From the NCBI GenBank assembly GCA_934167935.1, contig CAKPMH010000012.1, positions 1-35,402 on the forward strand: a DNA stretch of 35,402 bases. Reading direction: 5' to 3'. Made by a program: the position numbers and the translations under genes. Each line of letters starts with the position of its first letter. The stretch's first letter is position 1. The notes below the pieces were generated by a model. It saw nothing but the letters and a program-made list of their open reading frames with translations, had not been told where the DNA came from and made no database searches. Shown one piece after another: positions 17,257 through 25,242 of the stretch. The DNA is from an uncultured Bacilli bacterium (GTDB lineage: Bacteria; Bacillota_I; Bacilli_A; RF39; UBA660).

Positions 17257-18575
17257 AATTCTTGTTCCCCCTTATTCTTAAATTGTAATATAATTGGTGT
17301 TCCTTCAAAATCAAAATTTTCTCTTAATTTATTTTCTAAATATCTTTTATAAGAAAAATGTACAAGTCCTTTGTTATTAACTTGAATATTAAATTTTGGT
17401 GGTTTTGTACTAGCTTGATTTACAAAATAAATTTTAAGTCTTTTTCCTTTATAAGAAGGTGGTAAATTGAGTTGATATGCTTCTTCTATTACATCATTTA
17501 AAAGACTTGTCTTGACCTGTCTTTTACTATTTTCATATACTTTAAGAATTTCTGGCATTAAAGTATGAATTCTTTTGTGTGTTTTGGCTGATAAAAATAC
17601 AATTGGAGCATAATCTAAAAAGGCAAAATCAAGTCTTATTAATTCTTTCCATTTCTTCATAGATGCATCTTTATCTTCAATGGTATCCCATTTATTTACA
17701 ACAATAATGACAGCTTTTCCTGCTTCTACAGCATAACCTGCAATATGTTTATCATGTTCTATAATTCCTTCTTCAGCATTTATAACAATCACACAAACAT
17801 CAGATCTATCAATTGCTTTCATAGATCTAAGTAAGCTGTATTTTTCAATATTTTCATATATTTTTCCTCTTTTTCTCATTCCCGCTGTATCTATTACTAC
17901 AAAATCTTTATCATGATATTTAAAAGGTAAATCAACAGAATCTCTAGTAGTTCCTGCAACATTTGAAACAATTACTCTCTCTTCATTTAATATTGCATTT
18001 ACTAAACTACTTTTCCCTACATTTGGTCTTCCTATAACAGAAAACTTTATAGTATTTGAATCATATTCATCTTCTTCTATCTCTTTAAAATCAGAGCATA
18101 CTAAATCAAGTAAATCTTCAATACCTATATTTTGTTCACCACTTATATTTATATAATTATCAAATCCTAATTCATAAAAATCATATAAATGTTCTTTTGA
18201 TTCTTTACTATCAACTTTATTTATTGCAACTATAACTTTTTTATCTTGTCTTAAAAGCATTTCTTTTACAACTAAGTCATTACTAGTTATACCTTCTTTA
18301 GCATCTACAACAAATATTATTACGTCTGCTTCTTCTATAGCAAGCGTTGCTTGAACTTTTATTTCTTCATTAAATTTTGTATCTTCTAAATCAATACCAC
18401 CTGTATCTATTAAGTGAAATTTATAATTTTTATAATTTACATTTCCATATATTCTATCTCTAGTAACTCCAGGAGTATCTTCTATTATTGATATTTTTTT
18501 TCCAATTATTTTATTAAATATAGTACTTTTTCCTACATTTGGTCTTCCAACTAATGCAACGACTGGCTTCTTCAT
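17253..18575 (-). CDS. der: Ribosome assembly GTPase Der (EngA)
   Basis: 440 residues, the usual length. There are two tandem Era-like GTPase domains. The first has GRPNVGKSTIF (residues 10-20), DTPGVTRDR, DTGG and NKVD. The second has GRPNVGKSSLVN (about 181-192), AGTTRDS, DTAGM and NKWD. A C-terminal KH-like domain follows (PPSYKGKRLKIYFVNQAST). In the family Der is essential for 50S subunit maturation and binds 23S rRNA-containing particles. AGAGGTGA precedes the ATG. Terminator directly after the stop. With EngB nearby, two 50S assembly GTPases are clustered. Confidence 0.97.
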   Translation of the reverse strand: MKKPVVALVGRPNVGKSTIFNKIIGKKISIIEDTPGVTRDRIYGNVNYKNYKFHLIDTGGIDLEDTKFNEEIKVQATLAIEEADVIIFVVDAKEGITSNDLVVKEMLLRQDKKVIVAINKVDSKESKEHLYDFYELGFDNYINISGEQNIGIEDLLDLVCSDFKEIEEDEYDSNTIKFSVIGRPNVGKSSLVNAILNEERVIVSNVAGTTRDSVDLPFKYHDKDFVVIDTAGMRKRGKIYENIEKYSLLRSMKAIDRSDVCVIVINAEEGIIEHDKHIAGYAVEAGKAVIIVVNKWDTIEDKDASMKKWKELIRLDFAFLDYAPIVFLSAKTHKRIHTLMPEILKVYENSKRQVKTSLLNDVIEEAYQLNLPPSYKGKRLKIYFVNQASTKPPKFNIQVNNKGLVHFSYKRYLENKLRENFDFEGTPIILQFKNKGEQEL

Positions 18576-18624
18576 AAAATCACCTCTAAAGTATTATATC
18601 AAATTAAACAATTTTTTAAAAGAT

Positions 18625-19098
18625 TTAATTTAGTATTATTCTTTTACCATTATTTATTATAGTATTTGTATCTTTATATATTAAATTTCCAAATTCATAT
18701 AAATATGACTTTATTTTTTCATCTAATATATTTTCAGTTTTTAAATATATTTTTTTATTATAATATATTACTATAGAATTATTTATAATTTTATCATTAA
18801 AAAATATATCTTCTACTTCAAATAAAAAAGGATTTTCAATTAAAGTAATATGCATATCAACTTCATCGTAATAATCAAAATAATCTATATCATCTTTTGT
18901 TAATTCTATAACTATTCCAAAATTATTATCAGAATAAACATTAACAAAATAAAATCCACTAATATTAACTTTATCCTTTATTTTAATAAATAAATCTTTA
19001 AAATATTCTTTAACCAAATCTAAATCTTCTAAATCAATATCTATAGAATTATTATTAATATATATTAAAATATCATCATCGATATTTGATATTCTCAT
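18625..19098 (-). CDS. Hypothetical acidic protein between der and engB
   Basis: 157 residues, TTAGGTGATAAA before the ATG. It is strikingly acidic and Asn/Ile-rich (NIDDDILIYINNN, DIDLEDLDLV, TKDDIDYFDYYDE), with alternating beta/alpha pattern and no signal or membrane helix. I do not recognise a family or motif. It lies in the same orientation 48 nt upstream of der and about 40 nt downstream of engB, so all three may be co-transcribed. Confidence 0.7.
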   Translation of the reverse strand: MRISNIDDDILIYINNNSIDIDLEDLDLVKEYFKDLFIKIKDKVNISGFYFVNVYSDNNFGIVIELTKDDIDYFDYYDEVDMHITLIENPFLFEVEDIFFNDKIINNSIVIYYNKKIYLKTENILDEKIKSYLYEFGNLIYKDTNTIINNGKRIILN

Positions 19099-19138
19099 TT
19101 TATCACCTAATTTATTGTATGAAAAAAAAGAATTAATT

Positions 19139-19720
19139 CTATATAATTCTTTCTATTTTTTCATATACTTCAGATTTACCTTCTTTATTTACATTAGAGA
19201 AAACTATAAAGTCATCTCCAACTCCAAGTTCTAAATTAGATAAAATCATATTTCTTTGTGTTTGATGTTTAGTTATTCCAATCTTATCAGATTTGGTTGC
19301 TATTATAGTAACTGGTATTTTATAATACTTCAAAAAATTATACATCATAATATCATCACTACTAGGTTTATGTCTAAAATCAATTAACATAAATACTTGT
19401 TTTAAATTAACTCTATTTGTTAAATAGTCTTCCATCATTAATCCAAATTTTCTTTTTTTACTTTTATTTAAATTTGCAAATCCGTATCCTGGTGCATCTA
19501 CTAAATAAAATTTTTCATTTACTAAATAAAAATTTATTGTTTGCGTTTTTCCCGGATTAGCAGATGTTCTAGCATAATTTTTTCTATTTATAAGTGTATT
19601 TATAAAACTACTTTTTCCTACATTAGATCTACCTACAAGTAAAAATTCTGGTTTATTATCCGTTGGATATTGACTTCTTCTTACAGCACTTATAGTTAAA
19701 TCAACACTAGTTATTTTCAT
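19139..19720 (-). CDS. engB: Ribosome biogenesis GTPase EngB (YsxC/YihA)
   Basis: 193 residues, the expected size. G1 GRSNVGKSSFINTL (about 31-44), the G2 region ARTSANPGKTQTIN, G3 DAPGYGFAN, G4 ATKSDKI and G5 FSNVNKEGK are all present. The family acts in 50S subunit assembly and is generally essential. AAAAAGGAG precedes the ATG. Ends in TAG. Confidence 0.96.
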   Translation of the reverse strand: MKITSVDLTISAVRRSQYPTDNKPEFLLVGRSNVGKSSFINTLINRKNYARTSANPGKTQTINFYLVNEKFYLVDAPGYGFANLNKSKKRKFGLMMEDYLTNRVNLKQVFMLIDFRHKPSSDDIMMYNFLKYYKIPVTIIATKSDKIGITKHQTQRNMILSNLELGVGDDFIVFSNVNKEGKSEVYEKIERII

Positions 19721-19780
19721 ATAAACTACTCCTTTTTTTCATAAAACATTATATCACATAAATACAATTTTTCAAAAAAT

Positions 19781-20275
19781 TTATTTTAGTACTTTTTGAT
19801 GTTGCTTTCCTTCTTTAAATTTTTCTAAATCATCTTCATATAAATTAGAATTTTGACCTAAATTATTCATAAAAAGCTTTTTATTTTTACTCATCATATC
19901 ATCTATTACTCTTTGTATTGAATTATATATTGAAGTATCTGAGTTTAATTTAATAAAATAATCATAATCACAATTTTCTATATCTTCATTTGAATAAATA
20001 CAAACTTTTAAATCTGCATCTATCCTTTCTTTTATTATTTTAACTATTTCTTTAGCATATGGTTTAATATTATATGAATCACTATCAAAAGGTAGGTAAT
20101 TACAAGTTATAACTAAATCAACTTGATCCATCCATTTTTTTAAATTAAATAGTGTAATCATTGAACCAGTTCTTGAAATACCTCTATATAATGTTGGTGT
20201 ATCTAAAATTTGATTTAAAGCATCTGCTATTTTTTTATATAAAAAATCATTATCTTCTATTATCATTATTTTCAT
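19781..20275 (-). CDS. Response-regulator receiver-like protein lacking the phospho-acceptor Asp
   Basis: AGGTGATTTTT lies before the ATG at 20273-20275; the ORF extends to a GTG at 20284. MKIMIIEDNDFLYKKIADAL is a standard receiver start with the acidic pair E7-D8. DLVITCNYLPF occupies the place of the usual DLVLLD-MLP strand, but Cys replaces the phosphorylated aspartate. The later FIKLNS could supply the conserved lysine. There is no DNA-binding output domain, only a charged tail (about 135-164). It is therefore a pseudo-receiver that probably signals by protein contact, if it signals at all. No histidine kinase is nearby. The fold assignment rests on the first 120 residues. Confidence 0.65.
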   Translation of the reverse strand: MKIMIIEDNDFLYKKIADALNQILDTPTLYRGISRTGSMITLFNLKKWMDQVDLVITCNYLPFDSDSYNIKPYAKEIVKIIKERIDADLKVCIYSNEDIENCDYDYFIKLNSDTSIYNSIQRVIDDMMSKNKKLFMNNLGQNSNLYEDDLEKFKEGKQHQKVLK

Positions 20276-20309
20276 AAAAATCACCTAAATTATTATATTA
20301 AATTAATAA

Positions 20310-20735
20310 TTATTTTTTTAATATTTTTTGTTCTCCTTTCATACTTAAATAATTTTCTATTTTTTCTTTTTCTTCTAATGTAACACTGAAAACTAAAAAA
20401 ACTTTATCATTTTCATCTATAATTTTATTTTCTACTTCAAAATAATTTAAAAAACAACTCATATACTCTAATTCAGTTTTACTATTTTTATCCAATCTAA
20501 ACTTTATATTAGGATCTTGTTTTTCTCTAGATATTTTTCCTATTACATTACATGTTCCATCTAATTCTAATGATGAAGAATTTAATAAATTAGTAAATAT
20601 TTCTTCTATTAAACTTCTTTTTTTTAAAATTAATTTTTCCTTTTCAATTTCCTTTTCACATTCTTTAATTATAGCTTTTGAAGCTAATTCACGCATTTCT
20701 GTAATATATTCCTTTTCAAGTAATTCTAAATTCAT
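20310..20735 (-). CDS. Hypothetical protein
   Basis: 141 residues, AGAAGGAATG before the ATG. The N-terminal 45 residues form a highly charged helix (EKEYITEMRELASKAIIKECEKEIEKEK, split here only by eye), likely a coiled coil. A more globular C-terminal part follows (LELDGTCNVIGKISREK, VFLVFSVTLEEKEKIENY). No family recognised. It is 35 nt upstream of the pseudo-receiver gene in the same direction, so an operon is likely. Confidence 0.6.
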   Translation of the reverse strand: MNLELLEKEYITEMRELASKAIIKECEKEIEKEKLILKKRSLIEEIFTNLLNSSSLELDGTCNVIGKISREKQDPNIKFRLDKNSKTELEYMSCFLNYFEVENKIIDENDKVFLVFSVTLEEKEKIENYLSMKGEQKILKK

Positions 20736-20873
20736 TTTATCATTCCTTCTTAATTTTTATATTTTATTTATAATAACTAATTTTAAACTAAAGATAAATA
20801 AAATATGTAATTATTATACTAAAATTTAAAATAATAATAAAGATTAATAATAAAAAATAATATATTTAATATA

Positions 20874-21428
20874 CTATTTTTTATATTGAAAATGATGGTA
20901 ATCCTGAAAAGGCCATAATCCTCCCCATTCAAAGCCATTTTTAATAAATAGTTTATAACATAAATCATTTGTATCTATTTTATGTTCAAAGTTATTAAAT
21001 CTATTATAATATTTTTCACCATTCCAAGGTAATATTACACCATTTTTTAAATAGCATGGATTATACAAAGGGTTAATATCAACAGCAAGTCCATATGAGT
21101 GTAAAGATAATCTATCTGTATTAATTATTTTTCTATAGTTAAAACAAGATGTATTATTATCTTCCATAGATAATATATCATCAAAATCATAATCATCTAT
21201 CAAATTAATTTTTTCAATTTTATATTTATTTTCAAACAATTCATTAAATATATTAATTAATTTATCAGCTATCAATCTATTACAAATAAGTGTTCCATTT
21301 GAAATTTCATTATTAAAATTATAATATTTAACATTTATTTCTACTAAATTATCAACTATATTTTTAAAAGAATCATCAAATCTATTTAATAATTTATTTT
21401 TATAATCACTATTAAGTTCATTAATCAT
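20874..21428 (-). CDS. M15-type peptidoglycan peptidase (VanY/CwlK-like)
   Basis: 184 residues, AGGAGG before the ATG. The zinc-site pattern of family M15 is present: SLHSYGLAVDINP supplies H110 and D117, and DYHHFQY at the C-terminus supplies the third ligand (H179). GGLWPFQ before it is also typical of the M15C/L-Ala-D-Glu or D-Ala-D-Ala peptidase branch. These enzymes cut the peptide stem of peptidoglycan. No signal peptide or wall-binding domain is visible, which is more like phage endolysins than secreted housekeeping enzymes. No holin or other phage genes are next to it. Confidence 0.8.
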   Translation of the reverse strand: MINELNSDYKNKLLNRFDDSFKNIVDNLVEINVKYYNFNNEISNGTLICNRLIADKLINIFNELFENKYKIEKINLIDDYDFDDILSMEDNNTSCFNYRKIINTDRLSLHSYGLAVDINPLYNPCYLKNGVILPWNGEKYYNRFNNFEHKIDTNDLCYKLFIKNGFEWGGLWPFQDYHHFQYKK

Positions 21429-21470
21429 TTAATAAAACCTCCTATTATAATATATAATAAACTGTTAAAT

Positions 21471-21896
21471 TTAAATATTTAATTTTTTTAAATATTCTTT
21501 TTGTAATTTAATTTTTTCCTCATCAAATTCTTCTATATTTATATTTGATTTTAATATATTTGTAGGACTATAATTACTTATATTAATTTCTTTTATTAAT
21601 CTTTTTAAATCATTTAAACGCATTAAAATATACCTTGATGTTGAATCATCTATTATTTCATGCATTTTCTGTAGTTCTATATATTCTTCCAATAATTTTT
21701 GAATTTCTATATTTGTTTGTTTTAATAAACTATATTTAACAATTAATAGTGCAAAAAAATTTTTAGAAACCTTTACACATTTTGCACTATCTAATTTTAT
21801 GATTTGTTCTATAGATAATGCATTTTTTTTAATATGATTATTTTTATATAAAGATCTTTTTATTAATTTATAATTTCTATTTTTTTCATCATTCAT
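21471..21896 (-). CDS. Hypothetical helical protein
   Basis: 141 residues, TTGGAG before the ATG. Almost entirely helical and Lys/Leu-rich (LLIVKYSLLKQTNIEIQKLL, YILMRLNDLKRLIKEIN), with no signal peptide, membrane helix or recognisable motif. Same direction as its neighbours with a 42-nt gap to the M15 peptidase gene downstream. Confidence 0.6.
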   Translation of the reverse strand: MNDEKNRNYKLIKRSLYKNNHIKKNALSIEQIIKLDSAKCVKVSKNFFALLIVKYSLLKQTNIEIQKLLEEYIELQKMHEIIDDSTSRYILMRLNDLKRLIKEINISNYSPTNILKSNINIEEFDEEKIKLQKEYLKKLNI

Positions 21897-21941
21897 AAAT
21901 TAACTCCAATCTAATTAATATAATTTATTTCTAAATTTATA

Positions 21942-22523
21942 TTATATAAGCTTTTTTACATGTTCATCTTCTTCTAACATATCTAATATCCCAGAGTCCA
22001 ATAATTCTTTATATCCTTTTAATTGTTCAATTATAAAATCATTTGATAATTCAGCTTCCTCTGCTTTTTCAAATATTTCTATATCAATTTCACCATTTTC
22101 TAATTTTTTTATAAAATTTTTTTCAAAAATATCTGCATTCTTTATACTATATTCACATTTTACTATTTTTCCATTTTCTTTTTTTAACCCTAAAGCATTA
22201 AGAGCATTTTCTTGTTGTGACGCCTTTATAACACTACGTGGAATTTTATAAAAATAATCATCTCTTACTTTTTCAATATCAATACCTGGTTTTAATATAG
22301 AATATTCATTTCCATTTTCATCAAAAGAATTAAAATAAATTAATTTTGAATAATCTAATGGATAAACCATATTAACTTTACTATTTAAATTTTCTAAATT
22401 ATTATCTACTATAGCATCAAAAACTTTAATTTTATTAGTAGATAAAATTTTACCTCTTGTTGCTTCATAACTATATAAAAGTGCAAGTGTGGTAGTATCT
22501 TGTATAAATATTTTACTACTCAT
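21942..22523 (-). CDS. Hypothetical protein, intact paralog of 16411-16795
   Basis: 193 residues, GGAGGG before the ATG. The start KIFIQDTTTLALLYSYEATRG and the segment SVIKASQQENALNALGLKKE are shared with the frameshifted gene at 16411-16795, so this is the complete member of a two-copy family. The C-terminal third is acidic and helical (EKAEEAELSNDFIIEQL, DMLEEDEHVKKL). No membrane or signal segment and no known domain is recognised. It lies about 45 nt upstream of the 21471 gene. Confidence 0.65.
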   Translation of the reverse strand: MSSKIFIQDTTTLALLYSYEATRGKILSTNKIKVFDAIVDNNLENLNSKVNMVYPLDYSKLIYFNSFDENGNEYSILKPGIDIEKVRDDYFYKIPRSVIKASQQENALNALGLKKENGKIVKCEYSIKNADIFEKNFIKKLENGEIDIEIFEKAEEAELSNDFIIEQLKGYKELLDSGILDMLEEDEHVKKLI

Positions 22524-22601
22524 TATAAACCCTCCAATTCAACGCTTATTATACATCAAAATCATTTAAATTCAAATACTTTATTATTGTATTTATATAA
22601 A

Positions 22602-22630
22602 AAGTATTTAACCATTTAGATCAAATACTT
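22602..22630 (-). terminator. Terminator at the end of the HNH-HD operon
   Basis: AAGTATTT (22602-22609) pairs with AAATACTT (22623-22630). On the minus strand TTTATAT follows. It overlaps the HD gene's stop codon. Confidence 0.6.
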
Positions 22631-23297
22631 AATTTATAAAACTAGAAATATCAGTTTGAACATCATTAATCATAAATATATAATTTTTGTTTAAATATTT
22701 AGCAACTTTATATGGAATAGTAATTGCTTTAGGCCAATTTTTTAAAATATTAATATCAAAGTTATCAATAGTTTTATAATAAACTATAAGATTATCCTCT
22801 GTAATATTTATATCTACACTTCTAATTTTTTGAATTTCTTTATTTATAGTATCTTGAATACTAGAATTTATAGTTCTATCATAAGTTACATCTAATTTAT
22901 CTGCTAAAACTAAACTTAAACCTACTAATGACTTAATATCATTTCCTTTTGAATGATCCATAATAGCTTGTCTTAAAATTTCTTCTTCACTTTTTGTTAT
23001 ATCATTTTTATCAAGAAATTTAGTAAACATTTTACTACTTTCGATAGCATGATCAACTTTATCACCCTTAGATAAACCAATATCATGTAAAAGAGCAGCA
23101 GTCATTCCTAATTCTATCACTCTATAATCAGCATTTAAATCAATTAAAATTTTATTAACATATGAAGCTACGCGTTTATAATGTCCTAATCCATGTTCCC
23201 AGTCTCATTTACCATCTGTTATAAATTTAATTTTTTCTATTTCTTTTACAGTATTTAAATATTCTTCATTATTTAATAATTTATCATATAAACTCAT
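22629..23297 (-). CDS. HD-domain hydrolase interrupted by an in-frame TGA at codon 31
   Basis: From ATG 23295-23297 the frame reads 223 codons, with TGA as codon 31 (23205-23207). Both sides are coding: MSLYDKLLNNEEYLNTV ... ITDGK, then DWEHGLGHYKRVASYV, LGMTAALLHDIGLSKGDKVD and IMDHSKGND. HGLGHYKRV, LLHDIG and DHSKGND are the metal-binding blocks of an HD-type phosphohydrolase. The internal ATG at 23120 would lose the first histidine motif. The change is one transition from TGG (Trp) or CGA (Arg). It may be a nonsense mutation, or TGA may be read through. No good ribosome binding site precedes 23297; coupling to the DUF1292 stop 12 nt upstream is possible. Substrate unknown. Confidence 0.65.
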
Positions 23298-23309
23298 ATA
23301 TTTTCTACT

Positions 23310-23573
23310 TTAATTTAATAGTGTTCTATCAAGTAAATTATATATAACATCCCACTCTTCTTTTGTTTCAGGGTTACCTATAAATTTTAAGGTGTCTGGA
23401 TTATAAATTGATGCATAAATTCTCATCTTACCATAATTATCAATTGAATTATCAGTATAAACAACATAATTTTTTTCATTCATCTCATTTTTAAAAGTTA
23501 AAATAACGTTGAACTCCATTTTTTTACCATCTTTTGTTTCTGTATAAATTTTTTTATTACTCATCCTATCCAT
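23310..23573 (-). CDS. DUF1292-type small protein
   Basis: 87 residues. AAAGGAG is 8 nt before the ATG at 23571-23573, inside the end of the upstream gene, and the start overlaps its stop by one base. The layout NKKIYTETKDGKKMEFNVIL then a beta-rich middle (NYVVYTDNS ... MRIYASIYNP) and a C-terminal EEWDVIYNLL helix fits DUF1292, a small Firmicutes family of unknown role in which the N-terminal half forms a beta sheet. It is tightly coupled to the repeat-protein gene upstream and close to the HD gene downstream. Confidence 0.65.
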   Translation of the reverse strand: MDRMSNKKIYTETKDGKKMEFNVILTFKNEMNEKNYVVYTDNSIDNYGKMRIYASIYNPDTLKFIGNPETKEEWDVIYNLLDRTLLN

Positions 23574-25231
23574 TATTTTAACTCCTTTCTTTTTTCATTT
23601 AAAGAAGAAATTTGTAATCCATTTTTTACATCTTCAATATTTCTTAACATTTCAACTTGAAGGGCCAATACTTTATTTTTATAAGTTTCAATCATTTCTT
23701 TTAATTCATCTTCTGCATTTTTTGTTTTTTCTTCTCTATCTTTTAGTTGTTCTTCGATCATTAATAATTTTTTTTCTTTTTCTTCTATTTCTTTATCTAA
23801 ATTAGATAATTTATCCATTTTTTCTTTTTCTTCTTTTGTAATTCCAATTTTTCCATCATTAGGTCTAAAGACATTAACAGCCCCAATTGTTTCATCCCTA
23901 TTTAAAATAATTCCGCCAGCAGCTTTAAATGTATCATCATAATTTTCTCTCACGTACCATTCAATTGAATCTATATCTATATGTGGTGGAACTATTTCAT
24001 CTAAATTTAGGGGTAATATTTCTGATAAATCTAAATTTTGTACTCTATTTATATAACAATTATAAAACCTTCCACCATCTAAAGGACTTTTTTCATTTGG
24101 AATAAAATATACATTAACATTACTACAATTATTTCCTATAAACTCTTTTTGTCTAGAAAGTGAAAAATTAATTTCTTGAGCTAAATAATAGACTCTAGGA
24201 AGTTTTGATAATTTATTAAATAGTAATTGATATGCATCATCTTTTAAAGGATATACTTTATCTGTAATATTTTTTATTTCTTTTTTTATTACCTCATCTT
24301 CAAATTTATATCCATCTAATAACAAATCTGTTAAAGCTTTTAAATCCTCTGTTTTAATTCTATTATCATTTGTATATATAGTTGTATTACTATTTAAGTA
24401 ATGTGTTAAAGTAGATACAGTCAAGTTTGGTGGTAACTTTGAAATTCTATTTGCCTCTTTTATTGCATCCATAGTTAATTCATGATTATTTTTATATATA
24501 AATAATTTTCTTTTTTCTTTTTCATTTATTTCTTGAGCTACATATTCAATTGTCTCATCTTGTATTAAAGAGCCAATTATTTGTTCTCTCATCAATAATT
24601 TATCTTCAAAGTTTAAGTTTGTTTTATCACAAAGTTCTATAATAATATCTTCTATATATTTAAAATTATAGTCGTTTAAATAGGCATTAGTTATATCTTT
24701 TATATCACCTGCTTTAAAATTTGTATTAAAATCATTATCATTTAAGGCTTTAATTAATCTTTTATTCAAATCTTTTAACCCAACACTAGGTAAATCTTTT
24801 ATTTCAAAAGCTTGATTAATTTCTTTTATAATATTTTTATGAATTATTAAATTTTCTCTTTTATTAATTTCATCTAATTTTACATTTTTAAGTCCAATTT
24901 CTTCAATAATATAACCTATTCTTTTTGAACTAGCAATTAATTTATATTTTTCTAATATTTCAGTTTCACTTACATTTGGATAATTATTTATAATTACTTC
25001 TATAAATTTTTTTCTAACTGATGGATTCCATATAGAACCATAATTTATCAATTCTTTTATTACAGGTTTAAATTCTGCTTGACTAAGTTTAACATTATCA
25101 AAATAAACATTACTTGCTAAATAAGAAGAAATATTAGAAAAAGATATATTAGGTATATCCTCTCTATTTTCTGCTTTATCAATTTTTTCTATAACTTTAT
25201 TATGTCTTTCTAATTCTCTTTCATCACTCAT
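23573..25231 (-). CDS. Unknown protein with three helical repeats and C-terminal coiled coil
   Basis: 552 residues, AGAGGTGA before the ATG. Three repeats of about 105-120 residues start near residues 10, 131 and 247. Each begins with a helix ending in (D/K)(I/L)P (ENREDIPNIS, FEIKDLPSVG, RISKLPPNL), continues through a SYLAS/KRLIK/HYLNS helix, and ends in YIIEEI / EYVAQEI / YYLAQEI. After the repeats comes a unique domain (about 365-460, with RFYNCYINRV, WYVRENYDDTFKAAGG) and a long charged coiled coil (about 465-540). No known domain is recognised. It has no signal peptide and lies 11 nt after the HNH nuclease gene, so the two are co-transcribed and plausibly work together (inference). Confidence 0.7.
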   Translation of the reverse strand: MSDERELERHNKVIEKIDKAENREDIPNISFSNISSYLASNVYFDNVKLSQAEFKPVIKELINYGSIWNPSVRKKFIEVIINNYPNVSETEILEKYKLIASSKRIGYIIEEIGLKNVKLDEINKRENLIIHKNIIKEINQAFEIKDLPSVGLKDLNKRLIKALNDNDFNTNFKAGDIKDITNAYLNDYNFKYIEDIIIELCDKTNLNFEDKLLMREQIIGSLIQDETIEYVAQEINEKEKRKLFIYKNNHELTMDAIKEANRISKLPPNLTVSTLTHYLNSNTTIYTNDNRIKTEDLKALTDLLLDGYKFEDEVIKKEIKNITDKVYPLKDDAYQLLFNKLSKLPRVYYLAQEINFSLSRQKEFIGNNCSNVNVYFIPNEKSPLDGGRFYNCYINRVQNLDLSEILPLNLDEIVPPHIDIDSIEWYVRENYDDTFKAAGGIILNRDETIGAVNVFRPNDGKIGITKEEKEKMDKLSNLDKEIEEKEKKLLMIEEQLKDREEKTKNAEDELKEMIETYKNKVLALQVEMLRNIEDVKNGLQISSLNEKRKELK

Positions 25232-25242
25232 TTAATTCACCT

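Noticed and set aside
17120..17314. Minus-strand ORF of 64 codons downstream of der
   Set aside because: It overlaps the der 3' end in another frame and runs through the der terminator; no ribosome binding site.
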